DNA of 64,000 bases, taken from the NCBI RefSeq assembly GCF_000297395.2, contig NZ_HF570108.1, positions 2,510,101 through 2,574,100 of the forward strand, read 5' to 3'. A program made the translations under genes and the position numbers. The notes under the pieces are model-generated. The model had not been told where the DNA came from and did no database searches. It saw nothing but the letters and a program-made list of their open reading frames with translations. The stretch comes from Micromonospora lupini str. Lupac 08 (lineage in GTDB: Bacteria; Actinomycetota; Actinomycetes; Mycobacteriales; Micromonosporaceae). Numbering within the stretch: position 1 is the first letter of the stretch; every line of letters starts with the position of its first letter. Shown piece by piece: positions 7,551-15,845 of the stretch.

Positions 7551-9347
7551 TCACGGTCGCAGCCGGGTGGCGAAGACGTACGCGCCGACGGAGTTGCCGG
7601 TGGCCATCCCGGCCTCCGCGTCGAAGCGGTAGTGCACGCCCAGGTAGATCCGGCTGAGCGCGTTCTCCCAGGCGGCCTCGTCGAAGCCGGTCATGCGTCG
7701 GACGACCCCCCGGGCGTGCGGGTCGTCGGTGGTGGCGTCGAAGGCGATGGCGTTGGTGCCGAAGAACGCCTTCATCACCGCCGCCCAGGCGCCGGCGAAG
7801 GTGGCGTGCCCGGAGATGTACGCGGGGAAGGCAGGTGAGAACGAGACGCCGGCCTCATCCTGCGACAGCGGCTGCCACCCGTTGCCGATGGCGGTCTCCG
7901 GCCGCCACAGGTCGATCTTCGTCAGGTACTTGGCGTCCCAGGCGGCGATCGCGGCGTCGGCGAGGGCCAGGGCGACGAGCCCGAACAGGCGAGCGTTGGC
8001 CAGGATGCCGAGTTTCCGCTGCTCCGACACGATCCGGGTGTGCGCGAAGAGTTGGCCCGGTGGCCGGTAGGTCACGGGCAGGTCGTTGGCCCAGAAGAAC
8101 GCGATCTGCGTCTGTTCCGTGGTGCGCACCGACGACGTCCTGCCGCCCAGGGTGCGGACCTCCTCGACCTGCTCGCGGTACTCGTCGGTGGCGAGCAGGT
8201 CCGCGTAGTCGGACGCGCCGGCCGGCAGACCGGGTCGGAACTGGTCACCCGCCGTCAGCGCGAACGGGGTGACGCGCCCCCAGTTCGGGCTCACCGCGGG
8301 CTTTCCGTCGGTCGGCCGCCAGGAGCCGTCGACCCCGTCCAACGCGTACCCCCCGGGGGTGCTGGAGCCGTCGTTGGCGCGGGCCTGGAGGTTCGCGGCG
8401 GCGGCCGCGGCGCCGACCGTCTCGCCGCGCGCGACCTCAGCGCTGTTCACGCCGGACGGCCGCCGCGTGACGGCGGTGCCGTAGGCGCCCGCGAAAACCC
8501 CGCTCCGGCTCGGGTACAGGGTGGTCAGGACGTCGTACGCCGCCTTGTCGATGGCCGCGTGCAGCGACGGGGCCACGACGTCGTCCATGGTCCCCGGATA
8601 GCTGACCGGCACCCGCACCCGGTAGGGGTTGCCGACGCCGGTGACCGAGACGGCGGCGTCCTGCATCGCCGCGTGCAGGATGGCCGCGTGGCGGGAGAGC
8701 TCGGTCGGTGGTAGGTCCATCCCCTTGAACGCGCCCAGCAGGATGCCGTTCCAGTACAGGATCGGGTCGGTGGCCGGGTCGATGGCCAGCGGGGTGAGCG
8801 AGATGTTGTCCAACCGGATCGTCGACGCGGCGTGGTCGCCGAAGTGGAACAGCAGCACCGCCTTCGGGTCGCCGAACGGAGACGTGAAGTCGAAGGTGAA
8901 GCGGCGCATCGCGGAGGTGAGCGCGACGGACTGGTCGAAGGCCGAGGTGAAGGGCGTGTCCACCCGGGAGACCGAGACGCGTACGTCGCGACCGACGTCG
9001 GCGGAGGCGTCGAACACCAGGCGGTACGGCTGGCCGGCCGTCACCCCGAACTCGAAGTGACCGACCAGGTCCTCCCAGACGGGCTTGCCGACGGTCGAGC
9101 TGGTGCGGATGCGCAGTTGCCCGGAGTTGACCGTGGTGCTGGTGGAGGCGAGGCGGGTCCACCAGGGCGCGGTGCTGCCGTTGTCGAACGTGCCGTTGAG
9201 GATCAGGTTGCCCGCCGCGGCGTGGGCCGGCGCGGAGCGGACGAGGGTGGTGAGCGTGCTGGTGAGCACTACCGCCAGCACCACGCTGAGCAAGCGCCGG
9301 AGGTGCCGTGCGGTGCCGGAGCGCCGCGGGTCGATCGGTGGGGTCAT
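7551..9347 (-). CDS. secreted vanadium-dependent haloperoxidase / PAP2-like protein with N-terminal carbohydrate-binding domain
   Basis: This 598-residue protein starts with a twin-Arg-containing signal peptide (residues 1-44, ending APAHAAAG). A CBM4/9-like jelly roll follows at about 46-185 (NLILNGTFDNGSTAPWW to TIRLDNISL). The rest is an all-helical vanadium haloperoxidase/PAP2-type catalytic domain. The C-terminal phosphate/vanadate-binding signatures are visible as AFPAYISGHATFAGAW (SGH motif) and YLGVHYRFDAEAGMATG. The same fold hosts haloperoxidases and acid phosphatases, so the reaction is not settled. Fusion to a carbohydrate-binding module suggests an enzyme targeted to a polysaccharide surface. 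It is a monocistronic leftward gene with GGAAAGG upstream of its ATG. Confidence 0.82.
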   Translation of the reverse strand: MTPPIDPRRSGTARHLRRLLSVVLAVVLTSTLTTLVRSAPAHAAAGNLILNGTFDNGSTAPWWTRLASTSTTVNSGQLRIRTSSTVGKPVWEDLVGHFEFGVTAGQPYRLVFDASADVGRDVRVSVSRVDTPFTSAFDQSVALTSAMRRFTFDFTSPFGDPKAVLLFHFGDHAASTIRLDNISLTPLAIDPATDPILYWNGILLGAFKGMDLPPTELSRHAAILHAAMQDAAVSVTGVGNPYRVRVPVSYPGTMDDVVAPSLHAAIDKAAYDVLTTLYPSRSGVFAGAYGTAVTRRPSGVNSAEVARGETVGAAAAAANLQARANDGSSTPGGYALDGVDGSWRPTDGKPAVSPNWGRVTPFALTAGDQFRPGLPAGASDYADLLATDEYREQVEEVRTLGGRTSSVRTTEQTQIAFFWANDLPVTYRPPGQLFAHTRIVSEQRKLGILANARLFGLVALALADAAIAAWDAKYLTKIDLWRPETAIGNGWQPLSQDEAGVSFSPAFPAYISGHATFAGAWAAVMKAFFGTNAIAFDATTDDPHARGVVRRMTGFDEAAWENALSRIYLGVHYRFDAEAGMATGNSVGAYVFATRLRP

Positions 9348-9534
9348 GGAGAGCCTTTCCGGTCCGGAGCAGGCGACGACCAGGTCGTTGCCGTGAGGAT
9401 CGGCTCACCGTAGGAGCGTTCGCCCTGTTCACCGCCACCGAACGAGTGATCGGTCCGGTGCCGTACGGGCCGGGGACGGCGACGGGCGCCAGCGTCCGGT
9501 CAGGACACCGACGCCCGTCGTGGGCCGTCGTCGG

Positions 9535-10596
9535 TCAGCCGATGCTCTCCCGCTCCCGCCAGGCGGCGCGCAGCGAGGTCCGGCCGTTGGTTCGCAGCAG
9601 CGAACCCTCGTAGACCCGGGCGCCGGCGGCCAGGAAGGCGCCCGCGGCGGCCAGCAGGATGGCCAGCGACACGATCGGCTCCCAGCCGGCCGCGTCGCCG
9701 GTGAACAGCCGCAGCGGCATCGCCGTGGGCGACGAGAACGGCAGGTACGACAGCACCCGCATCGCTGTCGCGTTGTCGTTCAGGAAGATCACCGCGAAGA
9801 ACGGCAGCATGACGGCGAGCTGCACCGGCGTCGACACACCGGCGATGTCCTCCTGGCGGTTGACCAGGGCGCCGGCCGCCGCCCACATGGCGGCCAGCAG
9901 CACGAAGCCGAGCAGGAAGAACGGCACGAACCAGCCGATCGCCGGGGCGAGCAGGGTGAGCAGGTCCCCGCTGTCGCCGATCCGCATGCCGACGACGGCC
10001 ACGAGACCGATCAGCACGATCTGCCCGAGCGCCAGGATGCCCCCGGCGATCACCTTGCCGGCCAGCAGCGCCCGTACCGGCACGGCCGCGACCAGGATCT
10101 CCACGATCCGGGTCTGCTTCTCCTCGGTGACGCTCTGCGCGATCTGCAGGCCGAAGGTCTGCGAGGTGATGAAGAAGACGAACGCGAACACGAACGGCAC
10201 CAGGAACGCCACCACCGGGTCGACCGCGTCGGGATCGAGCAGGCGCACCGGCGGCGCGGTGCTCAACGCCCGGACCACCTCGTCGGGGGCCTCGTCCATG
10301 GCGAGCACCGCCGGGCCGCTGACGACCGCGGCGTCCACGTCGCCGTCGCGAACGGCCTGCTCGGCGGCTCGGTCGTCGGCCACCACCCGGACGTCGAGCC
10401 CGGCGGCGCGCAGCGGGCCGGCCGCGTCCTGGGTGACGGCCACGCTCTTCGGGCCGCCGGAGAGCAGCGGCGGCAGGATGGTGCCGGCGGCGGCGATCAC
10501 CAGGAAGAAGAGCGTGCCGAACAGGAAGGTACGGTCGCGGAGCTTGACCCGGATCTCGCGTTCGGCGACCAGCCGGGTGGCCTGGGTGACGTTCAC
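9535..10596 (-). CDS. ABC-2 type exporter permease (NatB-like)
   Basis: A 353-residue permease with one N-terminal membrane segment (about 22-44), an extracytoplasmic loop of roughly 130 residues and five more membrane segments in the C-terminal half. The cytosolic signature SVTEEKQTRIVEILVAAVPVRALLAGK is the conserved element of NatB/YhaP-like ABC-2 permeases. The GTG at 10596 overlaps the stop of the ATPase gene (GTGA), so the two are translationally coupled. NatAB-type systems export sodium or hydrophobic compounds; the substrate here is unknown. The adjoining histidine kinase and response regulator probably control it. Confidence 0.88.
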   Translation of the reverse strand: MNVTQATRLVAEREIRVKLRDRTFLFGTLFFLVIAAAGTILPPLLSGGPKSVAVTQDAAGPLRAAGLDVRVVADDRAAEQAVRDGDVDAAVVSGPAVLAMDEAPDEVVRALSTAPPVRLLDPDAVDPVVAFLVPFVFAFVFFITSQTFGLQIAQSVTEEKQTRIVEILVAAVPVRALLAGKVIAGGILALGQIVLIGLVAVVGMRIGDSGDLLTLLAPAIGWFVPFFLLGFVLLAAMWAAAGALVNRQEDIAGVSTPVQLAVMLPFFAVIFLNDNATAMRVLSYLPFSSPTAMPLRLFTGDAAGWEPIVSLAILLAAAGAFLAAGARVYEGSLLRTNGRTSLRAAWRERESIG

Positions 10597-11486
10597 TGGG
10601 TGACCTCTCGGAAGATCTCGGTGAGCGAGGGGCTGACCGGGCGGAAGGCGCGAACCGGGCCGCGGGCGAGGGCCGCGTGCAGGAGGGGCTGCTCGTCGGC
10701 GCCGACCGGCAGGTCGAAGACCGCCCGCGCGCCGTCCAGCTCGACCAGGGTGACCCCGGGCTGGTCGCGGACCCAGCCGGCGTCGGTCGCCACCACCAGC
10801 TCGAACCGCGGCGAGGTGTACGAGTCGCGCAGTTGCTGACGGCTGCCGGCGGCCCGGATCACCCCGTCGTTGATGATCACCAGGTCGTCGCAGAGGCGCT
10901 CCACCACGTCGAGCTGGTGGCTGGAGAACAGCACCGGCACTCCGGCGGCGGCACGTTCCCGCAGCACCGCGACGACCGTGTCGACGGCGAGGGGGTCGAG
11001 GCCGGAGAACGGCTCGTCGAGCACCAGCACCTCGGGGTCGTGCACCAGCGCGGCGGCGATCTGGGCCCGCTGCTGGTTGCCCAGCGACAGCGTCTCCAGC
11101 AGGTCGTCGCCGCGTTCGCCGAGCCCGACCCGCTCCAGCAACGCGTCCGTGGCGCGCCGGGCGGCGGGGGAGTCCAGGCCGTGCAACCGACCCAGGTAGG
11201 TCACCTGCTCCCGCGTGGTCATCTTGGGATACAGGCCCCGCTCCTCCGGCATGTAGCCGAAGCGGCGGCGGTCCTGCCGGGTGAGCGTCGCGCCGCCCCA
11301 GGTCACCTCGCCGGCGTCGGGGGCGAGCACACCCAGGATGATCCGCATGGTGGTGGTCTTGCCGGCGCCGTTGGCGCCGACGAAGCCGGTCATCCGGCCG
11401 GCTGCCACCTCGAAGGACACGTTCTTGAGCACCTGCCGGTCGCCGAAGCTGCGGTCGACGCCGTCCAGGCGAAGCGTTCTGGTCAC
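10593..11486 (-). CDS. ABC exporter ATP-binding protein (NatA-like)
   Basis: This 297-residue ATPase drives the ABC-2 permease that follows. The Walker A motif is GANGAGKTTT, the signature is LSLGNQQRAQIAAAL, Walker B is VLVLDEPFSGLD and the switch is SSHQ. A C-terminal regulatory extension of about 70 residues fits the DRA/NatA subfamily. The GTG start at 11486 is preceded by TAGCGT only seven bases upstream on the coding strand, which suggests a leaderless transcript. No Shine-Dalgarno is seen. Confidence 0.92.
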   Translation of the reverse strand: MTRTLRLDGVDRSFGDRQVLKNVSFEVAAGRMTGFVGANGAGKTTTMRIILGVLAPDAGEVTWGGATLTRQDRRRFGYMPEERGLYPKMTTREQVTYLGRLHGLDSPAARRATDALLERVGLGERGDDLLETLSLGNQQRAQIAAALVHDPEVLVLDEPFSGLDPLAVDTVVAVLRERAAAGVPVLFSSHQLDVVERLCDDLVIINDGVIRAAGSRQQLRDSYTSPRFELVVATDAGWVRDQPGVTLVELDGARAVFDLPVGADEQPLLHAALARGPVRAFRPVSPSLTEIFREVTQ

Positions 11487-11567
11487 GCGTCCACGCTAGA
11501 TCGAGCGCGGCGCCCCGCCCTCCGCCCGACGGGTGAGCCGACGGGTCCGTCGCGCGGTGGACACCGG

Positions 11568-12266
11568 TCATCCACCGGGACGGACCACCCCGTTCTCGTA
11601 GGCGAACACCACCGCCTGGACCCGGTCGCGCAGGCCGAGTTTCGCCAGCACCCGACTCACGTGCGTCTTCACCGTCGCCTCGCCCAGCACCATCGCCGTG
11701 GCGATCTCCGCGTTGCTCGACCCGGCGGCGAGCAGCACCAGCACCTCGCGTTCCCGTGGGGTCAGCTCGCCCAGCGCGGCCTCGGCGTCGGCGCCCCGGT
11801 GTGCGGTGCCCGCCGGATCGCCGGGACGGACGAACGTGGAGATCACCCGGCGGGTGATCTCCGGGGCGAGCAGACCGTCGCCACGGGCCAGCACCCGGAT
11901 CGCCTCGATCAGCTCCTCGGGTGTGCCGTTCTTGAGCAGGAAACCACTGGCCCCGGCTCGCAGCGCGGTGAAGAGGTAGTCGTCGCGGTCGAAGGTGGTG
12001 AGGATCAGCACCGCCGGCGCGTCCGGCCCGTCGTCGGTGATCCGCCGGGTGGCCTCCAGCCCGTCCATGCCGGGCATCTCCACGTCCATCAGCACCACGT
12101 CCGGGCGGGTGGCGCGGGCCATGGTGACGGCCCGCGCGCCGTCGGCGGCCTCGCCGACCACGGTGATGTCGTCCTCCACCTCCAGGATGATCCGGAAGCC
12201 GGTGCGCACGAGATGCTGGTCGTCGGCGAGCAGCACCCGGATCGGGGTGGCCGGTGCGGCGCTCAA
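11568..12266 (-). CDS. NarL/LuxR-family response regulator
   Basis: A 232-residue regulator with an N-terminal receiver (IRVLLADDQHLVRTG, phosphoacceptor Asp in DVVLMDVEMPGMDG, Lys in GFLLKNGTPEELIEA). A C-terminal LuxR HTH follows (LTPREREVLVLLAAGSSNAEIA and VKTHVSRVLAKLGLRDR). The start is taken as the TTG at 12266, which overlaps the kinase stop codon (TTGA), because no ATG or GTG lies between that point and far into the kinase gene. It forms an operon with the kinase. The next genes downstream encode the ABC-2 exporter, its likely target. Confidence 0.92.
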   Translation of the reverse strand: MSAAPATPIRVLLADDQHLVRTGFRIILEVEDDITVVGEAADGARAVTMARATRPDVVLMDVEMPGMDGLEATRRITDDGPDAPAVLILTTFDRDDYLFTALRAGASGFLLKNGTPEELIEAIRVLARGDGLLAPEITRRVISTFVRPGDPAGTAHRGADAEAALGELTPREREVLVLLAAGSSNAEIATAMVLGEATVKTHVSRVLAKLGLRDRVQAVVFAYENGVVRPGG

Positions 12267-13591
12267 GACGACCGCCCCGCCCCGGCCGTCAACGACTGTC
12301 CGTCGCCGGTGTCCCGTTGGCGGCCGATCGCCGGGTCCGCGAGCGGGAAACGGGCTCGGACCCGCCAACCGCCGCCGGCCCGGGGGCCGGCCTCCAGCTC
12401 GCCGTCGTGCGCGGTGACCCGCTCGCGCATCCCGATCAGGCCGAGCCCGGGGGTGTCGGCCCGGCGGACGGTCCGTCCGTCGTCGGTCACGTCGACCTCC
12501 ACCTCCCGGGCCAGATAGCGGACCCGTACGTCCAGCAGGTCCGCCCCGGCGTGCTTCAGGGTGTTGGTCACCGCTTCCTGCGTCACCCGGTAGGCCGCCT
12601 GCGAGACCGACTCGGGCAGTGCGACGGGCTCGCCGTACACGCCGAGGGTGGCGCGCAGGCCCGCGGCCCGCGCCCGCTCGACCAGCTCACCGATCCGCGC
12701 GACGTCGCCCGGCGCGGACCGCGCGACGTCGCTGTCGCCGGAGGCGCGCAGCACGCCGAGCATCCGGCGCAGCTCGTCGACGGCGGTGCGGGCGCTCTGC
12801 TCGATGGCGGCGAGCGCCGTGCGGGCCAAGTCCTGGTCGCGGTCGAACACCCGGCGGCAGGCGGACGCCTGCACCCCCATCACCGACACGTGGTGGGCGA
12901 CGACGTCGTGCAACTCCCGGGCGATCCGGACCCGCTCGCCGAGCACCGCCCGTTCCCGGCCCTCGGCCTGGGAGCGGCGCAGCTCCGTGGCCTGTTCGCG
13001 CAGCTCGTGCTCACGCCGCGCGGCCACCCAGGCGGTCTCGCCGAAGAAGTACGCGAACCCGAAGACCAGGACGTTGACCAGGACGCCGTTGACCATCGCG
13101 GCGAGCACCGGCGGCACCGGGCCGACCGCGTCGTCGAAGGCGCCGGGCGGGATGTGGTCGATCGTCACCGCGTAGTAGACGCCCAGCCAGGCCAACATCG
13201 TGGCGATCACGCCGATGCGCAGCCGGCGGGCCACCTGATGGTCACGTCCCCAGGCGCCCATCGTGTAGAGGGCGCAGAACAGGGCCCAGGAGGAGAACTG
13301 GGACTCCGGCGCCGACCGGGCCTGCGCGGCGATGAACGCCACCGCGACGACCAGCAGGGTGGCGGCCGGCCAGCGCCGCCGCCCGACCAGCGGCAGCGTC
13401 ACCGCGACGGTCCAGAACAACTGCTCCGGCCCGGACGGCGGTGGTCCCAGCAGGAACGCCCCGGTGCTGCGGGCCAGGGTGAGGCTGACCAGCGCCAGCC
13501 CGGTCACCGCGAGCCCGATCCACAGGTCGATCCGCCGCTGCTCCGCCGTCGGGCCCGGACGGCGCCACTCGTCGCGCTGTGCCTCGGTCAT
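12263..13591 (-). CDS. sensor histidine kinase, NarX/DesK-like (HisKA_3)
   Basis: A 442-residue kinase with several membrane segments in the first ~230 residues and little extracytoplasmic sequence, so it may sense the membrane itself. A coiled helix then leads to the dimerisation motif RIARELHDVVAHHVSVM with the phosphorylated His. An HATPase_c domain follows, with N-box VTQEAVTNTLKHA and DDGRTV and GLGLIGMRERV at the lid. It is coupled to its response regulator by a 4-base overlap. Such kinases commonly govern drug- or envelope-stress exporters encoded beside them. Confidence 0.92.
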   Translation of the reverse strand: MTEAQRDEWRRPGPTAEQRRIDLWIGLAVTGLALVSLTLARSTGAFLLGPPPSGPEQLFWTVAVTLPLVGRRRWPAATLLVVAVAFIAAQARSAPESQFSSWALFCALYTMGAWGRDHQVARRLRIGVIATMLAWLGVYYAVTIDHIPPGAFDDAVGPVPPVLAAMVNGVLVNVLVFGFAYFFGETAWVAARREHELREQATELRRSQAEGRERAVLGERVRIARELHDVVAHHVSVMGVQASACRRVFDRDQDLARTALAAIEQSARTAVDELRRMLGVLRASGDSDVARSAPGDVARIGELVERARAAGLRATLGVYGEPVALPESVSQAAYRVTQEAVTNTLKHAGADLLDVRVRYLAREVEVDVTDDGRTVRRADTPGLGLIGMRERVTAHDGELEAGPRAGGGWRVRARFPLADPAIGRQRDTGDGQSLTAGAGRSS

Positions 13592-13662
13592 CCGGGAACG
13601 ATGCCACGTCCGGCATGGCGTCCGCTATCCGGACGGACCTGCGGTGACAGCGCGCCGACGTG

Positions 13663-13698
13663 CGGCGGCCCGACGCGGGTGTCCGCGCCGGGCCGCCG
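13663..13698 (-). terminator. hairpin ending the PadR operon
   Basis: CGGCGGCCCGACGCGG and CCGCGCCGGGCCGCCG form a 16-bp stem with one mismatch and a GTGT loop. It lies just after the stop of the leftward membrane-protein gene and before the kinase gene start at 13591. Confidence 0.7.
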
Positions 13699-13712
13699 TC
13701 TGACGCTGTCGC

Positions 13713-14660
13713 TCAGGTCGTCCTGCGGCGGGTCTTGAGAGCCGTGTCGATCAGGTCCCACACCAGCACCACGGCGGCCCCCAGCGCGATGAGGGCGTTG
13801 ACGAGGCCGCGGTTGTCCGCGTCCGCCAGCCAGCTCAGCCGCTCACCGAGGGCCGGGTTGAGCAGCGCGTCGGAGAGCGCCAGCCCGGCCAGCACCAGAG
13901 TGAACGCCAGGTTGAGCAGCGCCTTGACCGCGAACAGCGGCCAGCTCCAGCGCCCGATCCGGTACTTGACGATCTCGAACACCGCGATGGCGAGCAGGAT
14001 GACGATCAGCGCCGGCAGCCAGAACGACCAGAGCGCGGGGTCGAGGACGGGGATGTTGTCGCCGTCGCTGGCACGCACCCACGACTGGTAGTGCTGCAGG
14101 GGCAGGTAACCGATGGTCAGCACCAGCATGGCCACCGACGCGATGGTGTCGACGAGCGAGACGTCGCGGTGCGCGGGCACGTCGGGCAGCTCGTCGACGG
14201 ACCAGTCGGGCAGCTCGACGGTGGGCTGGGACCGCTCGATGAGGACGAAGGTCAGGGTGAGCCAGAAGCTGATGTGCACTGCCACGTGCAGGGCGACGAC
14301 GAGGCCCGGCCCGATGGCGCCGAAGCCCCTGCCGTCGACGACCGCGACGACCGTGACCACCGTGCCGGCCAGCGCCGGGATGAAGCTGAGCAGCAGCTTC
14401 AGCAGCCGCAGCCAGACCAGGTAGTACGTCGGGCCGATGAGCTGGAGCCGGCGGTCGGCGTAGCGGGCGGCCAGCCGGTCGGGGTTGCCCAGCTCGGTGA
14501 GCACCTCCCGCTCGGCGGCCGCCGCGTCCTCGCCGCCCCCGGCCCGGTCCTCGATCATGTCCTCGATCGAGGCGCGCAGCTCGGTGGCGATCTCGTCGCG
14601 ACGCTGTGCGGGCACCGAGCGCAGGGTGGCGGCCAGGTAGCGGTCGGTCAGGGTGTTCAT
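13713..14660 (-). CDS. HAAS/permease-prefix membrane protein paired with PadR
   Basis: This 315-residue protein starts with a cytoplasmic helical domain (about residues 1-75, LTDRYLAATLRSVPAQRRDEIATELRASIEDMI through EVLTELGNPDRLAARYADRR). It is the HAAS or 'permease prefix' type that usually partners PadR regulators. About six membrane segments follow, with no known transport or enzyme motif. The ATG at 14660 overlaps the PadR stop (ATGA). PadR/HAAS pairs generally act as envelope or drug-stress switches in which the regulator controls its own operon. A second pair of the same design is encoded at 52042-53780. Confidence 0.82.
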   Translation of the reverse strand: MNTLTDRYLAATLRSVPAQRRDEIATELRASIEDMIEDRAGGGEDAAAAEREVLTELGNPDRLAARYADRRLQLIGPTYYLVWLRLLKLLLSFIPALAGTVVTVVAVVDGRGFGAIGPGLVVALHVAVHISFWLTLTFVLIERSQPTVELPDWSVDELPDVPAHRDVSLVDTIASVAMLVLTIGYLPLQHYQSWVRASDGDNIPVLDPALWSFWLPALIVILLAIAVFEIVKYRIGRWSWPLFAVKALLNLAFTLVLAGLALSDALLNPALGERLSWLADADNRGLVNALIALGAAVVLVWDLIDTALKTRRRTT

Positions 14661-14998
14661 CGGTCCACTCCTTGGATCAGCCCGGTGATGGAGGTCTGTA
14701 CGGCGGCGAGGTCGTCGAGGAGCCGGTTCAGCATCGACTCGCCCTCGTCGCTGGTCCGGTAGAACTTGCGCGGCCGGCTCTCCTCGGTGTTCCACTCGCT
14801 GGTCAGCAGGCCCTGGTCCTCCAGGCGGCGCAGCAGCGGGTAGAGCGTGTTGGCGTCGACCGGAAAGCCGTGGTCGGTGAGCCGTTGCAGCAGTGCGTAG
14901 CCGTAGTCCGGTCGGCGGAGCGCGACCAGGCTGGCCACCACGACGGTGCCTCGACGCAGCTCCTGCAGGTGCGTCCGTAGAACATCCTCGCTAACCAT
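14657..14998 (-). CDS. PadR-family transcriptional repressor
   Basis: A 113-residue winged-helix protein of the short PadR type. It shows LRRGTVVVASLVALRRPDYGYALLQRL, the recognition-helix region NTLYPLLRRLEDQGLLTSEW and the wing RPRKFYRTSDEGESML. A C-terminal helix serves for dimerisation. It is the first gene of a two-gene leftward operon. A near-perfect palindrome covers the region immediately upstream of and touching its start codon. The likely -10 (TATGGT on the coding strand) lies seven bases before the ATG, so the message may be leaderless. Confidence 0.92.
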   Translation of the reverse strand: MVSEDVLRTHLQELRRGTVVVASLVALRRPDYGYALLQRLTDHGFPVDANTLYPLLRRLEDQGLLTSEWNTEESRPRKFYRTSDEGESMLNRLLDDLAAVQTSITGLIQGVDR

Positions 14999-15023
14999 GT
15001 GTCACACCATACTGTGTGGCACA
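14998..15023. promoter_or_regulatory. PadR operator overlapping a leaderless promoter
   Basis: TGTGTCACAC and GTGTGGCACA are 10-bp inverted arms (one mismatch) separated by CATACT. On the leftward strand this covers the spacer and -10 of a promoter reading TGTACA-18 bp-TATGGT, whose transcript would start at or next to the padR ATG. PadR dimers bind such A/T-centred dyads with TGT and ACA ends, so autoregulation is inferred. Confidence 0.65.
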
Positions 15024-15083
15024 CACTGTTGTACACTACGACATCATCGTGTCCGCCCCACCTCTGTTTCGGCGGGTACGCGC

Positions 15084-15117
15084 CGCGGGGCGCCCGGCAG
15101 ACGCCGGACGCCCCGCG
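15084..15117 (-). terminator. hairpin terminator
   Basis: CGCGGGGCGCCCGGC pairs with GCCGGACGCCCCGCG (one mismatch) across a 4-base loop just past the stop of the leftward secreted-protein gene at 15129. Confidence 0.75.
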
Positions 15118-15128
15118 ACCTGGCCGGA

Positions 15129-15722
15129 TCAGCAGGCCGCGCCCTGCCGGAAGTTCCGCTCGACGAAGGTGGCCGGCCCGACCTGGAAGTAGCCCACGCC
15201 CGGTCGGATCGGGTGCCCGGTGAACAACTCCACCCGCGACCCGACGCGCACCAGGTACGCCTCGGCGTTCCCCGCGTCGTTGCGGATCAGCGACCCGCGC
15301 GCGCCGTAGATCGCCTCCAACTCGGCGAAGGACATGCCGACCTGGGCCCCGGCGGGCGACTGCGGCGGTGCGGTGGCCGTACCGACCTCCACGAGTCGCC
15401 CGTCGCGGAAGGCGAGCAGGAGGACACCGGCCCAGGAACCGGTCACCCCGGCGTGCACCACCGTGCCGCAACCCGGCGCGGTCCAGTCGATGCGGCCGGC
15501 CGCGGTGAGCGCGGCCAGGCTGGCGCCGATCCGGTAGACGCCGGCGCCGCCGACGCTGAGGACCTGCGGGTGGCTGTGCCCGACGGCGGTGGCGAGCGGA
15601 CCGCGCGCCGAGGCAGGTGCGCCACCCAGGGGCGTCGCCGCTGCCGGTCCCGCGGCGGTGACCGCGACGAGCGTGCTGAGCGCCAGCGCGGCGGTGGTGA
15701 GGAGGATCGAGGGACGGTTCAT
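15129..15722 (-). CDS. secreted protein of unknown function
   Basis: The 197-residue product carries a signal peptide (residues 1-30, LLTTAALALSTLVAVTAAGPAAATP). Its mature domain ends in CYS-containing GAAC and has a second Cys in WTAPGCGTVVHAG. A segment resembling VGMSFAELEAIYGARGSL recurs in small actinobacterial exported proteins I cannot name. There is no catalytic signature. The ATG at 15722 lies opposite the divergent Ser/Thr kinase gene, with about 120 bp between them, so the two may share regulation. Confidence 0.72.
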   Translation of the reverse strand: MNRPSILLTTAALALSTLVAVTAAGPAAATPLGGAPASARGPLATAVGHSHPQVLSVGGAGVYRIGASLAALTAAGRIDWTAPGCGTVVHAGVTGSWAGVLLLAFRDGRLVEVGTATAPPQSPAGAQVGMSFAELEAIYGARGSLIRNDAGNAEAYLVRVGSRVELFTGHPIRPGVGYFQVGPATFVERNFRQGAAC

Positions 15723-15845
15723 GGTGTGCTCCTTCGGTGATGGGTCTCCTGCCCTGTTAGTCACCGCGCCGGGGTCAGCGGTTCGTCGGGTTTCCGACCC
15801 GGTCCGGTCTACTGTGCAGAGACCGTCCTGGCCGGGGGTGACACG

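Noticed and set aside
9520..10839. 439-residue rightward frame opposite the ABC permease
   Set aside because: Arg/Gly/His-rich composition without motifs and full overlap with a clear transporter gene.
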